Source: Clostridiales bacterium (GTDB lineage: Bacteria; Bacillota; Clostridia; Lutisporales; Lutisporaceae). From it: a stretch of DNA of 37,529 nucleotides. The position numbers and the translations under genes are program-made. The notes below the pieces were generated by a model, which did no database searches, had not been told where the DNA came from, and worked only from the letters and a program-made list of their open reading frames with translations. Positions 7,171-15,417 of this stretch are shown here, in pieces; the first letter of the stretch is position 1; every line of letters starts with the position of its first letter. The stretch covers positions 1-37,529 of the forward strand of contig DUSG01000056.1 in NCBI GenBank assembly GCA_012842725.1. The letters run 5' to 3'.

Positions 7171-7199
7171 ATTATAAATTAATTCCTTTTATAAGTCAA
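7171..7199 (-). promoter_or_regulatory. Sigma-A promoter for recA
   Basis: TTGACT (7199-7194), 17 bases, then TATAAT (7176-7171). The predicted start is about 7164, at the edge of the LexA box. The promoter lies in the gap after the cinA stop. Confidence 0.85.
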
Positions 7200-7225
7200 A
7201 TAATAATGCTTAACTTATGCATCTT

Positions 7226-8464
7226 TTATAAATTTTCAATAATTGTTCTTCTTAAAATATCCAATGCTTTTGTAGCAGCCAATTGTCTGATTTTATTTCT
7301 GTTACCATTGAAAATATTTGAAAACACTTTTACTTCATTGCCAGTATCTATACCTATATAACATAATCCAACAGGCTTTTTTTTCGTACCGCCAGTTGGC
7401 CCAGCTATGCCGGTTACAGATAGGCCAATATCAGTTTTAGATATTTTTCTTATGCACCTTGCCATCTCTTCAGCTGTCTCCATGCTAACTGCACCATATT
7501 TTTCAATTGTTTCCCGCTTTACTCCAAGAATATTTATTTTTGCTTCATTGCTATAACATACTATACCATTAAGAAAACTAACAGATGCGTTTGGTATGTC
7601 TGTGAATCTGCTTGATATCATACCTCCTGTACATGACTCAGCAAAAGATACAGTTAATTTTCTTTTTTGAAGCAAATCGTTTACAGCAGATTCCAAAGAA
7701 TCATTATCGTAACCATATACATTATTTTTAAGTATATTTACTATCTTATTTTCAATTTCTTTTATTTTCTTATCTGCCTCAATAAGGTTTTTTTCTTTAG
7801 AAGTTATTCTTATATGTACTTCTCCATCTTTTGCATATAATGCAATTGTAGGATTTTTTTGATTTAACATGATTTCTCCAAGTGTTTCTTGTATTGCCGA
7901 TTCTCCTATACCTATTACTTTTAATGTGCGTGATTTTATAGTATAGTTGGATTTTTCCATTAGATACGGTAAAATATGTTCTTCAAACATAGGTTTCATT
8001 TCTCTAGGTGGTCCGGGAAGTGCGATGTATATTTTATTACCATACTCTCCAATTATTCCTGGTGCAGTGCCGTTATTATTTTCTATAGCTCTACTACCTG
8101 CTGGAATATAAGCTTGTCTTTCATTGATGCTTGGCATAGGCCTTCCGCTTCTCATAAATATTTCTTTAATCTTTTTTAATGAAGGTTCATCTAATACTAC
8201 TTCAACTCCCAAAGCTTTTGCAATACCATATCTTGTAATATCATCATCAGTTGGTCCTAATCCTCCTGTTGTAATAATGATATCTGCTCTTTTACTAGCG
8301 GTATTTATTGCATCAACTAATCTTTCAAGGTTATCGCCAACAACAATTTGATGATAAACATCAACACCTGCTAAAGATAATTTTTGAGCCAAATATTGAG
8401 CATTAGTATTAACTATATCACCCAGCAACAATTCTGTTCCTACACATATAATTTCGCAATTCAT
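7226..8464 (-). CDS. cinA: CinA: molybdopterin-like domain plus nicotinamide-nucleotide amidase domain
   Basis: Two-domain CinA of 412 residues. The N-terminal MoCF/CinA domain has GTELLLGDIVNTN (9-21), TTGGLGPTDDD (65-75) and PGPPREM (150-156). The C-terminal PncC-type domain has SFAESCTGG (273-281, with Ser277-Cys278) and TGIAGPTGG, the residues of the NMN deamidase active centre. The family recycles NMN and/or cleaves ADP-ribose-type compounds, and is linked to competence in transforming species. It lies upstream of recA as in Bacillus and Streptococcus. The ribosome site is a modest AAAGGA before the ATG at 8464. Confidence 0.95.
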   Translation of the reverse strand: MNCEIICVGTELLLGDIVNTNAQYLAQKLSLAGVDVYHQIVVGDNLERLVDAINTASKRADIIITTGGLGPTDDDITRYGIAKALGVEVVLDEPSLKKIKEIFMRSGRPMPSINERQAYIPAGSRAIENNNGTAPGIIGEYGNKIYIALPGPPREMKPMFEEHILPYLMEKSNYTIKSRTLKVIGIGESAIQETLGEIMLNQKNPTIALYAKDGEVHIRITSKEKNLIEADKKIKEIENKIVNILKNNVYGYDNDSLESAVNDLLQKRKLTVSFAESCTGGMISSRFTDIPNASVSFLNGIVCYSNEAKINILGVKRETIEKYGAVSMETAEEMARCIRKISKTDIGLSVTGIAGPTGGTKKKPVGLCYIGIDTGNEVKVFSNIFNGNRNKIRQLAATKALDILRRTIIENL

Positions 8465-8479
8465 AGCATTACTGTCCTT

Positions 8480-9034
8480 TCAATTATTATTTTTATTATT
8501 TTTATCTAAAGCTTTAAAATACTTAATAAAATAGTCTAATCCTGAAGCAATGGTAATGATTAAAGTAATATAAATACATATAATATCCATAGGCATATTA
8601 ATGAGAGAGAATGGATAATTATCTAAGAATAGTATGACTAAAGTGATAATTTGCATAACAGTTTTTAATTTACCATAATTGCTTGCCGCAATAACTATGT
8701 TTCTATTAGCAGCTATTCCTCTTAATCCTGTAACTGCAAATTCCCTTGCTAAAATAATAAATACAATCCAGGCTTTTATTTTACCTAACTCGATGAATAT
8801 AAGAAAAGCAGCTGTTACTAGTAATTTATCAGCTAAAGGATCTAAAAACTTACCTAAATCTGTTATTAAATTATATTTTCTTGCAAAGTATCCATCAAGT
8901 TTGTCCGTTAAAGAGGCAATCAAAAAAATAATGAGCGCTATTTCCATATTGTAACTGATATTCATCAGCATAAAAAACATAAATATAGGAATAAGTATAA
9001 TTCTTATGACAGTTATTTTATTTGCTATATTCAT
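8480..9034 (-). CDS. pgsA: CDP-diacylglycerol-glycerol-3-phosphate 3-phosphatidyltransferase
   Basis: Membrane enzyme making phosphatidylglycerol-phosphate from CDP-diacylglycerol and glycerol-3-phosphate, the first committed step to PG. The CDP-alcohol phosphotransferase signature D-x2-DG-x2-AR-x8-G-x3-D-x3-D is complete (Asp44, Asp47-Gly48, Ala51-Arg52, Gly61, Asp65, Asp69). Several hydrophobic segments flank it (about 8-25, 31-42, 72-84, 130-150). It has 184 residues. The start overlaps the rimO stop by 17 bases, with the ribosome site AGGAGAG inside rimO, so the two are translationally coupled. Confidence 0.95.
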   Translation of the reverse strand: MNIANKITVIRIILIPIFMFFMLMNISYNMEIALIIFLIASLTDKLDGYFARKYNLITDLGKFLDPLADKLLVTAAFLIFIELGKIKAWIVFIILAREFAVTGLRGIAANRNIVIAASNYGKLKTVMQIITLVILFLDNYPFSLINMPMDIICIYITLIITIASGLDYFIKYFKALDKNNKNNN

Positions 9035-10349
9035 ATTTGCACTCTCCTAATAAGTCATACTCTGTCGCATCTGTTATAAGTACATCAGTGAATTCACCTA
9101 TTTTTAAATCTTTTTTTGAAGTAAAATATACAAAACCATCAATTTCCGGAGCATCTCTATATGTCCTACCTATATATTGATTATCTATATAGTCTTCAAT
9201 AAGTACTTTCATTGTTTTTCCAATGAAACTTAAATTCTTTTCCAAAGAAATATTCATTTGCGTAGACATCAATATTTCCTGTCTTTTTAATTTTGTTTCT
9301 TCATCTATTTGATTAGGCAATTTGTAAGCAGGCGTATCTTCTTCCCTAGAATAAGTAAAAACACCCATTCTGTCAAATTTAATCTGTTTTATGAAATCAA
9401 CTAGTTCCTCAAAGTCACGTTCATCCTCACCTGGAAACCCAACGATAAATGTAGTTCTAATTGTAATATCAGGAATTTTCTTTCTTAGATTTGTAACAAG
9501 TTCAAGTATCTGTTCCTTCGTCGTACTTCTGCCCATTAATTTTAGAATTTTATTGCTCGCATGCTGAATAGGAATATCTATATATTTACATATTTTTTCT
9601 TCTTCAGCTATAATATCAATCAATTCATCACTAAATTTATCAGGATAGGCATATAGAAGTCTTATCCATTCTATTCCTTCAATTTTTGCTATGGATTTAA
9701 GAAGCTCCGGAAGCATCAATTTATCATATAGATCTTTACCATATACTGTAGTATCTTGAGCAACTAAAATAACCTCTTTTACTCCTTTAGATGCTAACCA
9801 TTGAGCTTCTATTATTATGTCATCAAAATTTCTACTTCTGTATCTACCTCTAAGTGAAGGAATAATACAATAGGTACATCTATTATTACAGCCTTCTGCA
9901 ATCTTTAAATATGCGGTGTGACCTTTTGTAGAAATAAGTCTATTAAGTTTATCTATATTAATATTTTCTTGATTTCCATACAGAATAATTTTTTTGCCTT
10001 TCAAGCAATCTTCTATAACATTTACGATGGATTTATAATCACCGGTTCCTATAACTGCATCAAGTTCAGGCATTTCCTTTAACAACTCTTCTTTATATCT
10101 TTCCGACAAACAGCCGGTAGCTATCAGTAATTTGCATCTACCTTTATTTTTAAATTGTCCCATTTCAATTATTGTATCTATTGATTCCTGTTTTGCCTGT
10201 TCAATGAATCCACATGTGTTGATTATTATAATATCAGCCAAATAAGGATTATTTATTATCTTATATCTTTCATCTTTTAATAGTTTCAACATTACTTCTG
10301 AATCTATTTGATTTTTTGCGCATCCTAATGATATCATTGCTACATTCAT
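9018..10349 (-). CDS. rimO: Ribosomal protein S12 methylthiotransferase RimO
   Basis: Radical-SAM methylthiotransferase that thiomethylates the conserved aspartate of ribosomal protein S12. The UPF0004 domain begins SLGCAKNQIDSE, with cluster cysteines Cys10, Cys46 and Cys80. The radical-SAM cluster CxxxCxxC is Cys154, Cys158, Cys161 within EGCNNRCTYCIIPSLRG. A TRAM domain closes the protein (about 375-443). The SLGCAKNxxDSE start and IPSLRGRYRSR favour RimO over MiaB. It is 443 residues long, and GGAGAG precedes the ATG. About 160 AT-rich bases separate it from ftsK; I found no convincing promoter or terminator there. Confidence 0.95.
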   Translation of the reverse strand: MNVAMISLGCAKNQIDSEVMLKLLKDERYKIINNPYLADIIIINTCGFIEQAKQESIDTIIEMGQFKNKGRCKLLIATGCLSERYKEELLKEMPELDAVIGTGDYKSIVNVIEDCLKGKKIILYGNQENINIDKLNRLISTKGHTAYLKIAEGCNNRCTYCIIPSLRGRYRSRNFDDIIIEAQWLASKGVKEVILVAQDTTVYGKDLYDKLMLPELLKSIAKIEGIEWIRLLYAYPDKFSDELIDIIAEEEKICKYIDIPIQHASNKILKLMGRSTTKEQILELVTNLRKKIPDITIRTTFIVGFPGEDERDFEELVDFIKQIKFDRMGVFTYSREEDTPAYKLPNQIDEETKLKRQEILMSTQMNISLEKNLSFIGKTMKVLIEDYIDNQYIGRTYRDAPEIDGFVYFTSKKDLKIGEFTDVLITDATEYDLLGECKYEYSK

Positions 10350-10511
10350 TTACAAACATCTCTCCTCATTGTTTTAAAATATTAACTATTTCAAAAATAT
10401 AACAGATTTCCCGGGCAATGAAATTTTTTGATTATAGATAATATTCGCCAAATATTTAAATTTATTGTCATATTTCTTTGTATTTCTCTATTTTTATTCA
10501 TATTACATCAT

Positions 10512-12725
10512 TTAGCCTTGCATGCTTTCCCATTTTTCCTTACTGATCAATACCTTTCTTGGCTTACTACCTTCATAACCTCCAATAATACCGCGTTCTT
10601 CCATTTGATCTATTATTCTTGCTGCCCTGCTGTAGCCAATTTTTAATCTCCTTTGAAGCATCATTATAGATGCTTGGCCGGTTTCAATTACAATGGATAT
10701 TGCATCATTAAGTAATTCGTCTGCCTCTTCATCAATTTTATTTTCTTTGCTGTTTTCATAATCTTTAAAAACGTCTTCAATATAAGATGGAGATACTTGT
10801 CCTTTAATATATTCTACTACGGATTCGACTTCTTTTTCAGAAATAAAAGCACCTTGAACCCTTATTGGTTTTGGTTCACCTACAGGATGATATAGCATAT
10901 CACCTTTTCCAAGCAATTTTTCTGCTCCGCCGATGTCAAGAATTGTTCTAGAATCAACTTGTGAAGTCACTGCAAAAGAAATCCTTGAAGGAATATTTGC
11001 TTTTATAAGACCTGTTATTACATCCACAGAGGGTCTTTGAGTAGCTATTACCAAATGTATACCTGCAGCCCTTGCCATTTGTGCAAGACGGCAAATAGCA
11101 TCTTCAACTTCATTGGGAGCAACCATCATCAAATCAGCTAGTTCATCGATAATAACTAAAATTTGAGGTAATTTGTCGTCATCTTTAGTAAATAATGCAT
11201 TATAACTTCTGATATCTCTTACATTCTTTGAAGCAAATAGCTTATACCTTTCAGTCATTTCTGAAACAGCCCAATTCAATGCACCGGCAGCTTTCTTTGG
11301 ATCCGTAACAACCGGAACTAACAGATGAGGTATACCATTATAAACACTTAATTCTACAACTTTTGGATCAATCATCAGCATCTTTACTTTATTGGGAGCA
11401 GCTTTAAATAATACGCTAATAATGATCGAGTTTATACAAACGCTTTTACCGGAACCTGTTGCACCTGCAATAAGCAAATGAGGCATTTTAGCTATATCTG
11501 CTATAATATTCTTTCCTGCTACATCTTTTCCTAATGCAAAAGCTATATCTGATTTTGTGTTTTTGAAATCATCTGACTCTAAAACCTCTCGTATGTAAAC
11601 AGTTGTAATTTCTTTATTAGGTATTTCAATTCCTACTGCAGCTTTACCCGGAATCGGAGCTTCTATCCTTATACCTTGTGATGCCATGCTTAAAGATATA
11701 TCATCAGCTAGATTAACTATCTTGCTTACTTTTACCCCTGGACTGAGTTGAAGCTCATATCTAGTGATCGATGGACCTACGCTAACCTGTGATACAGTAG
11801 CATCTACGTTAAAATTCTTTAGTGTTTCTTCTAATATTTTAACATTATTCATAATCTCTTTTTTCATATTTCCGCTTTTATTATCTGGTGGTGGATAAAG
11901 CAATGTAGTACTTGGCAATACATAATGTGGGTAATGTTTTGTATTATTTGATGTAATTTTATCTTCAACGCTTATATCTTCTTTTTCCATAGTTGTTTCC
12001 TTTGTTTTATTTTTGAAGCTACTATCGAACTTTTTTGTAAAATCTATTATTTTTATCTTATTATCATTTATTTTGTTTTCAACATAATTTTCATCTGATA
12101 AATCATTATTAACGGTCTCTTTTCTTTCATCCTTTTTAGAATTCATTTTTATCGTTTTACTTCTTAAATTTAAAGATGTCAATAATTTAAAGAGAGTTGA
12201 TTTAATAATATTTAATAGATTTGCTGCAGTAATTCCTGTAAACATTATTAAAGAAATAAAAAATGATCCGATTAAAACAACATAAGTTCCTGTAATACCA
12301 AATATATTGACCATTAAATAACCAATAGCGGTACCAATTATACCGCCACCGATTTTTTGTGAACCTAAATCATATGAAGCAATTATTGTTTCTATAAAAT
12401 CCATTTCAACTTCTTGAAATATATTAATATTTACCAAAAATAATAACACTAATAGTGTAACAAATGCTAAACAGAATGAATAGAACTTTATATTCAGTTT
12501 TATATTTCCTTTAAAATAAAAAGCAGCCACACCTAAAATAATAAGTAACATTGGGAAAATATATGAACCTATGCCGAATATTCCAAATAACACTTTATTA
12601 ACTAATTTACCAGCTAAACCTGAATCATTATCAAACATGGAAACATAAAAATAAATTGCTATAATTATTAAAAAGATGCCAAGTATATCATATTTTAATC
12701 TGTTTGTTTTCTTATTTCTTGTCAA
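10512..12725 (-). CDS. spoIIIE: FtsK/SpoIIIE DNA translocase
   Basis: Septal DNA pump that moves chromosomes through closing septa; in sporulation it fills the forespore. The N-terminus has four hydrophobic spans within about residues 14-170, then a Lys/Asn-rich linker (about 190-290) and the alpha/beta motor. The Walker A GATGSGKS is near 421-428 and the Walker B VIIDELADL near 524-532; QARAAGIHLV-type sequence and TQRPSVDVITG follow. The C-terminal gamma winged helix (about 670-737) ends RRLKIGYSRAARIIDQMEERG. The longest frame opens at GTG 12734, but that codon lies in the GGGGTG ribosome site. TTG at 12725 (eight bases past GGGG) is preferred, with moderate confidence. It follows tepA as in B. 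subtilis, has a sigma-H-type promoter, and its ribosome site can be masked by an inverted repeat. Confidence 0.95.
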   Translation of the reverse strand: MTRNKKTNRLKYDILGIFLIIIAIYFYVSMFDNDSGLAGKLVNKVLFGIFGIGSYIFPMLLIILGVAAFYFKGNIKLNIKFYSFCLAFVTLLVLLFLVNINIFQEVEMDFIETIIASYDLGSQKIGGGIIGTAIGYLMVNIFGITGTYVVLIGSFFISLIMFTGITAANLLNIIKSTLFKLLTSLNLRSKTIKMNSKKDERKETVNNDLSDENYVENKINDNKIKIIDFTKKFDSSFKNKTKETTMEKEDISVEDKITSNNTKHYPHYVLPSTTLLYPPPDNKSGNMKKEIMNNVKILEETLKNFNVDATVSQVSVGPSITRYELQLSPGVKVSKIVNLADDISLSMASQGIRIEAPIPGKAAVGIEIPNKEITTVYIREVLESDDFKNTKSDIAFALGKDVAGKNIIADIAKMPHLLIAGATGSGKSVCINSIIISVLFKAAPNKVKMLMIDPKVVELSVYNGIPHLLVPVVTDPKKAAGALNWAVSEMTERYKLFASKNVRDIRSYNALFTKDDDKLPQILVIIDELADLMMVAPNEVEDAICRLAQMARAAGIHLVIATQRPSVDVITGLIKANIPSRISFAVTSQVDSRTILDIGGAEKLLGKGDMLYHPVGEPKPIRVQGAFISEKEVESVVEYIKGQVSPSYIEDVFKDYENSKENKIDEEADELLNDAISIVIETGQASIMMLQRRLKIGYSRAARIIDQMEERGIIGGYEGSKPRKVLISKEKWESMQG

Positions 12726-12726
12726 C

Positions 12727-12835
12727 GATATCACCCCAGATTAGAATTCTACATAAATTAGAAAAATCCTTTATCGTATAAAAATAGGTTAAAATATTGT
12801 ACTTTTTTGAAAATTTATATGATTGGGGTGATATC
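12727..12835 (-). repeat. Long-range 12-bp inverted repeat masking the ftsK ribosome site
   Basis: GATATCACCCCA (12727-12738) and TGGGGTGATATC (12824-12835) are perfect reverse complements 85 bases apart. In minus-strand RNA the downstream arm (12738-12727) contains the GGGG ribosome site and the GTG of ftsK and ends one base before the TTG start. The upstream arm follows the tepA stop by 18 bases. There is no T-run, so it is not an intrinsic terminator. Confidence 0.75.
12746..12772 (-). promoter_or_regulatory. Sigma-H-type promoter for ftsK/spoIIIE
   Basis: AAAGGATTT (12772-12764), 11 bases, GTAGAAT (12752-12746): the same boxes and spacing as before spoVS, and a full match to RNAGGAWWW-N11-12-RNNGAAT. 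The predicted start is 12737-12741, directly at the GGGG ribosome site. The transcript would have almost no leader and would lack the upstream arm of the inverted repeat. Confidence 0.75.
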
Positions 12836-12853
12836 TTAAAATAAAAACAATTA

Positions 12854-13582
12854 CTAGTTTATTTGTTTATTAATAGATTTATTTTGTTTTTTCTCATCTA
12901 TTAAACTTCTCAGTTTTTTCAAAGCATCTTTCAAGCCACCAATTTCATGGATTAATCCATAATCAACTGGTTCTTTACCAATTAAAACTGTACCTACATC
13001 ATTTGCTAATTCGCTTGTGGTAAACATTAGTTTTTTCAATGTAGTTCTTTTTATGTTGCTATGATTTACAATGAAATTTATTATTCTTTCCTGCATTTTA
13101 TTAAAATAGTCATATGTCTGAGGAACTCCAATAACTAAGCCATTCATTCGTATTGGGTGTATAGTCATTGTAGCCGTTGGTGCAATATAGGAATAATCAG
13201 TAGATACAGCTAAAGGTACTCCTATACTATGCCCTCCACCCAATACAATGGACACAGAAGGTTTGTTCATGCTGGAAATCAATTCTGCAATTGCTAAACC
13301 TGCTTCAACATCACCTCCGACTGTATTTAGTATTAACAATAATCCTTCTATATCATAACTTTCTTCTACAGCAACAATCTGGGGTATTATATGTTCATAT
13401 TTTGTGGCTTTGTTTTGAGGTGGTAATATTGTATGACCTTCAATTTGTCCTATTATAGTCATTGTATATATATTGCTTTTTAATTCTGACACATTAGTTT
13501 GTCCTAGCTCTTTAATATTTTCAGTTGTATTTTCATTGTTTTGTTCTTGCTCATTTTTTTCTGATAAAAATTCATTAACCAA
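12854..13582 (-). CDS. tepA: ClpP-like serine peptidase TepA (YmfB family)
   Basis: A 242-residue member of the ClpP/crotonase fold, TepA branch. The nucleophile is Ser119 in GGGHSIGVP and the general base His142 in TIHPIRMNG; an oxyanion-type NTVGGDVEAG segment is at 86-95. B. subtilis TepA was reported to act at or before protein translocation, but its exact substrate is uncertain. The N-terminal 40 residues are polar and Glu/Asn-rich. The start is TTG, eight to nine bases behind AGGAG. It lies just upstream of ftsK/spoIIIE as in Bacillus, but the small ylzJ gene found between them in B. subtilis is absent. Confidence 0.9.
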   Translation of the reverse strand: MVNEFLSEKNEQEQNNENTTENIKELGQTNVSELKSNIYTMTIIGQIEGHTILPPQNKATKYEHIIPQIVAVEESYDIEGLLLILNTVGGDVEAGLAIAELISSMNKPSVSIVLGGGHSIGVPLAVSTDYSYIAPTATMTIHPIRMNGLVIGVPQTYDYFNKMQERIINFIVNHSNIKRTTLKKLMFTTSELANDVGTVLIGKEPVDYGLIHEIGGLKDALKKLRSLIDEKKQNKSINKQIN

Positions 13583-13648
13583 TTCTATTCACTCCTAAAG
13601 ATGATGGTAAATGTATTTTTTCCATTTGCATTATTTGTATTCAAAACT

Positions 13649-13683
13649 AAACACCTCATTGTAATATACACAATGAGGTGTTT
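13649..13683 (-). terminator. Terminator after aspartate kinase
   Basis: A perfect 14-bp stem (13649-13662 with 13670-13683) with a seven-base loop. On the minus strand it is followed by AGTTTTGAAT, a moderate T-run. It lies 35 bases past the aspartate kinase stop and closes the transcription unit upstream of tepA. Confidence 0.8.
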
Positions 13684-13717
13684 GTATCAATCAAAAATAT
13701 ATATACTAGAAAATTAT

Positions 13718-14944
13718 TTAATTTTTATCTAATTCAAATTTTCTATGTAAGGCGTTTATAGCAATGTTTGTTTTATCACTTTTAATTAAACAGGATATTG
13801 TTGTATGTGAATCGGAAGTTTGGAGTATTTCAATATTATTTTCATTTAAGGCTTCTACCATTTTTGCCATAACACCAGGTATTCCTCTCATTCTATTACC
13901 GATTATTGTGACTTTAGTACAGTTTGATATAACTTCAAAATTATAGCCTTGAGATTCTAAAATGTTTTTTAATTTTGCTTCTTTTGCGCCATCGACTATA
14001 AATACTTTCATATCGGGAAAAATATTTATCATATCAATACTTATTTTTTCAGCAGCTATGATATTGAACAATATAGTATCTTTCTCATATTGTCTTGCAC
14101 TACCATCGAATATAACTTTAAACTGTGTTCTGTTTCCTATTTGTGCAATTGAAGTGACTATCTTATCAATTTTACCTTGTCCATATTTTCTATATTTGTC
14201 ATAGTTAGTTATCAAAGTTCCATTGCTTTCCTTAAGTGTACTTTTTATTAAAAGAGGAATATTACTTCTCATGGCTATTTCTACTGCTTTTGGATGTATA
14301 ACTTTAGCGCCGTATTCAGCCATTTGAAATACTTCATCATAGTAAACAGCTTCCAATACTTTTGCATCTTGTACAATTTTAGGATCTGCTGTCATAACTC
14401 CTTCTACATCTGTATATATTTCTACAACCTCTGCATCAATTGCTTCTCCAATAATTGCTGCTGTTACATCACTTCCGCCTCTTCCTAATGTGGTTATGTT
14501 TCCATCTTCAGTTATTCCCTGAAAACCAGCTATTATTGGTATTATATTTTTTTCTATGCAGGATAATATATTATCAGGTTCAACTCTTATTATCTCAGCA
14601 TTTCCATAATTATTATCTGTAATAATTCCTGCTTGGCCTCCTGTGAAGACTTTTGATTCGTATCCGTTTTTCTTTAGTGTATTAGACAAAATCACACAGG
14701 AAATTATTTCACCACAGGACATCAATAAATCCAATTCTCTTGCATTTGGCTCAACACCTACGGATTTTGCAAAATTTATTAGTGTGTCTGTTGCATACGG
14801 ATCTCCGTTTCTACCAATAGCTGAAACTACTACAACAGGAAAGCAATCATTCTTAAAAGCATTTCTGATTTTATTTACTACTAAATTTCTTCTTTCATGA
14901 TCAGCAACTGATGTTCCTCCAAATTTCTGTATAATAAGTTTCAT
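13718..14944 (-). CDS. Aspartate kinase
   Basis: Phosphorylates aspartate, the first step towards lysine, diaminopimelate, threonine and methionine. KFGGTSV (7-13) is the N-terminal kinase signature; GRGGSDVTAA and EIYTDVEGVMTADPKIV follow. Two C-terminal ACT domains (about 265-408, including NRMRGIPGVMAKM and ILQTSDSHTTISCLI) suggest feedback control by an end product. It has 408 residues, like B. subtilis DapG/LysC. In B. subtilis the dapG neighbourhood also holds spoVFAB, asd and dapA; here none of them is next to it. The ribosome site is GAGAGG. I saw no lysine riboswitch in the roughly 150-base leader. Confidence 0.95.
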   Translation of the reverse strand: MKLIIQKFGGTSVADHERRNLVVNKIRNAFKNDCFPVVVVSAIGRNGDPYATDTLINFAKSVGVEPNARELDLLMSCGEIISCVILSNTLKKNGYESKVFTGGQAGIITDNNYGNAEIIRVEPDNILSCIEKNIIPIIAGFQGITEDGNITTLGRGGSDVTAAIIGEAIDAEVVEIYTDVEGVMTADPKIVQDAKVLEAVYYDEVFQMAEYGAKVIHPKAVEIAMRSNIPLLIKSTLKESNGTLITNYDKYRKYGQGKIDKIVTSIAQIGNRTQFKVIFDGSARQYEKDTILFNIIAAEKISIDMINIFPDMKVFIVDGAKEAKLKNILESQGYNFEVISNCTKVTIIGNRMRGIPGVMAKMVEALNENNIEILQTSDSHTTISCLIKSDKTNIAINALHRKFELDKN

Positions 14945-15091
14945 ACATATCCTCTCTCTTTTTTGTAAATATAATTAGTTTCTTGATTTAATAATTTTTT
15001 AATGAGATAAAATAATAAATACTCATTCGAGAATTAAAGTGTTTAAAGCAACAAATCTATTAACTTGTTTTCATAATAATCACTGAAATTA

Positions 15092-15340
15092 TCATTTTAA
15101 TATATCTGCAAAATCAATTATAATCATATCGTTACCAATCTTTTTTATTCTTTCCCAAGGAATTTCTAAATATCTTTTATCAATAAATAAAGAAAAAATA
15201 CCTTTACTTTCAGGGATTATCAACGATTTAATTTTTCCAGTTTCTTCGTCTATAAGCATGTCACAATCTCCTAAATAACCTAATCTTTCACATTCTGGTA
15301 ATGTAACAATTTCCTTTCCATATAATTTGCTTAACCTCAT
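15092..15340 (-). CDS. ymxH: YlmC/YmxH-family PRC-barrel sporulation protein
   Basis: An 82-residue PRC-barrel-like protein with the family pattern RLSKLYGKEIV, GYLGDCDMLID, GKIKSLIIPE and IPWERIKKIG. Family members occur in endospore formers and the B. subtilis gene lies between the M16 peptidase gene and the aspartate kinase cluster, as here. Its function is not established. The ribosome site AGGAGTGA precedes the ATG by about eight bases. The leader holds two nested inverted repeats, and the outer one touches this ribosome site. Confidence 0.88.
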   Translation of the reverse strand: MRLSKLYGKEIVTLPECERLGYLGDCDMLIDEETGKIKSLIIPESKGIFSLFIDKRYLEIPWERIKKIGNDMIIIDFADILK

Positions 15341-15352
15341 CTTATATCACTC

Positions 15353-15406
15353 CTACACCATTTTATACTATTGCTTGTCAATAGTATTTATATGATTATG
15401 GTGTAG
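15353..15406 (-). repeat. Nested inverted repeats in the dut-ymxH gap
   Basis: The outer arms CTACACCAT (15353-15361) and ATGGTGTAG (15398-15406) are perfect complements. Inside them ATACTATTG (15365-15373) pairs with CAATAGTAT (15379-15387) around CTTGT. On the minus strand the structure is followed by GAGTGATATAAGATG, so the outer stem abuts and partly covers the ymxH ribosome site. No T-run follows, arguing against a terminator for dut. Confidence 0.7.
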
Positions 15407-15417
15407 ATATATTCCAA

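Noticed and set aside
10350..10511. A terminator and promoter between ftsK and rimO around GCCCGGG (10411-10418)
   Set aside because: Only about five base pairs can form around a large loop and the -10/-35 candidates are badly spaced, so nothing is claimed.
12727..12835. The ftsK inverted repeat as an intrinsic terminator of tepA
   Set aside because: The arms are 85 bases apart and no T-run follows. The 3' arm coincides with the ftsK ribosome site.
13614..13642. Forespore sigma-F-like promoter before tepA (GAATA, 14 bases, GGAAAAAATA)
   Set aside because: The -10 fits GGNRANAHTW, but the -35 does not fit GYWTA and the spacing is one base short. In AT-rich DNA the match is too weak to claim.
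14945..15091. A lysine riboswitch or T-box before aspartate kinase
   Set aside because: The gap is about 150 bases, very AT-rich, and has neither the conserved GC-containing cores nor a terminator hairpin expected for these elements.
15360..15385. TTGACA followed by TATAAA on the minus strand in the ymxH leader
   Set aside because: The two boxes are only eight bases apart; with a 17-base spacing neither box has a partner. The similarity results from the inner inverted repeat.
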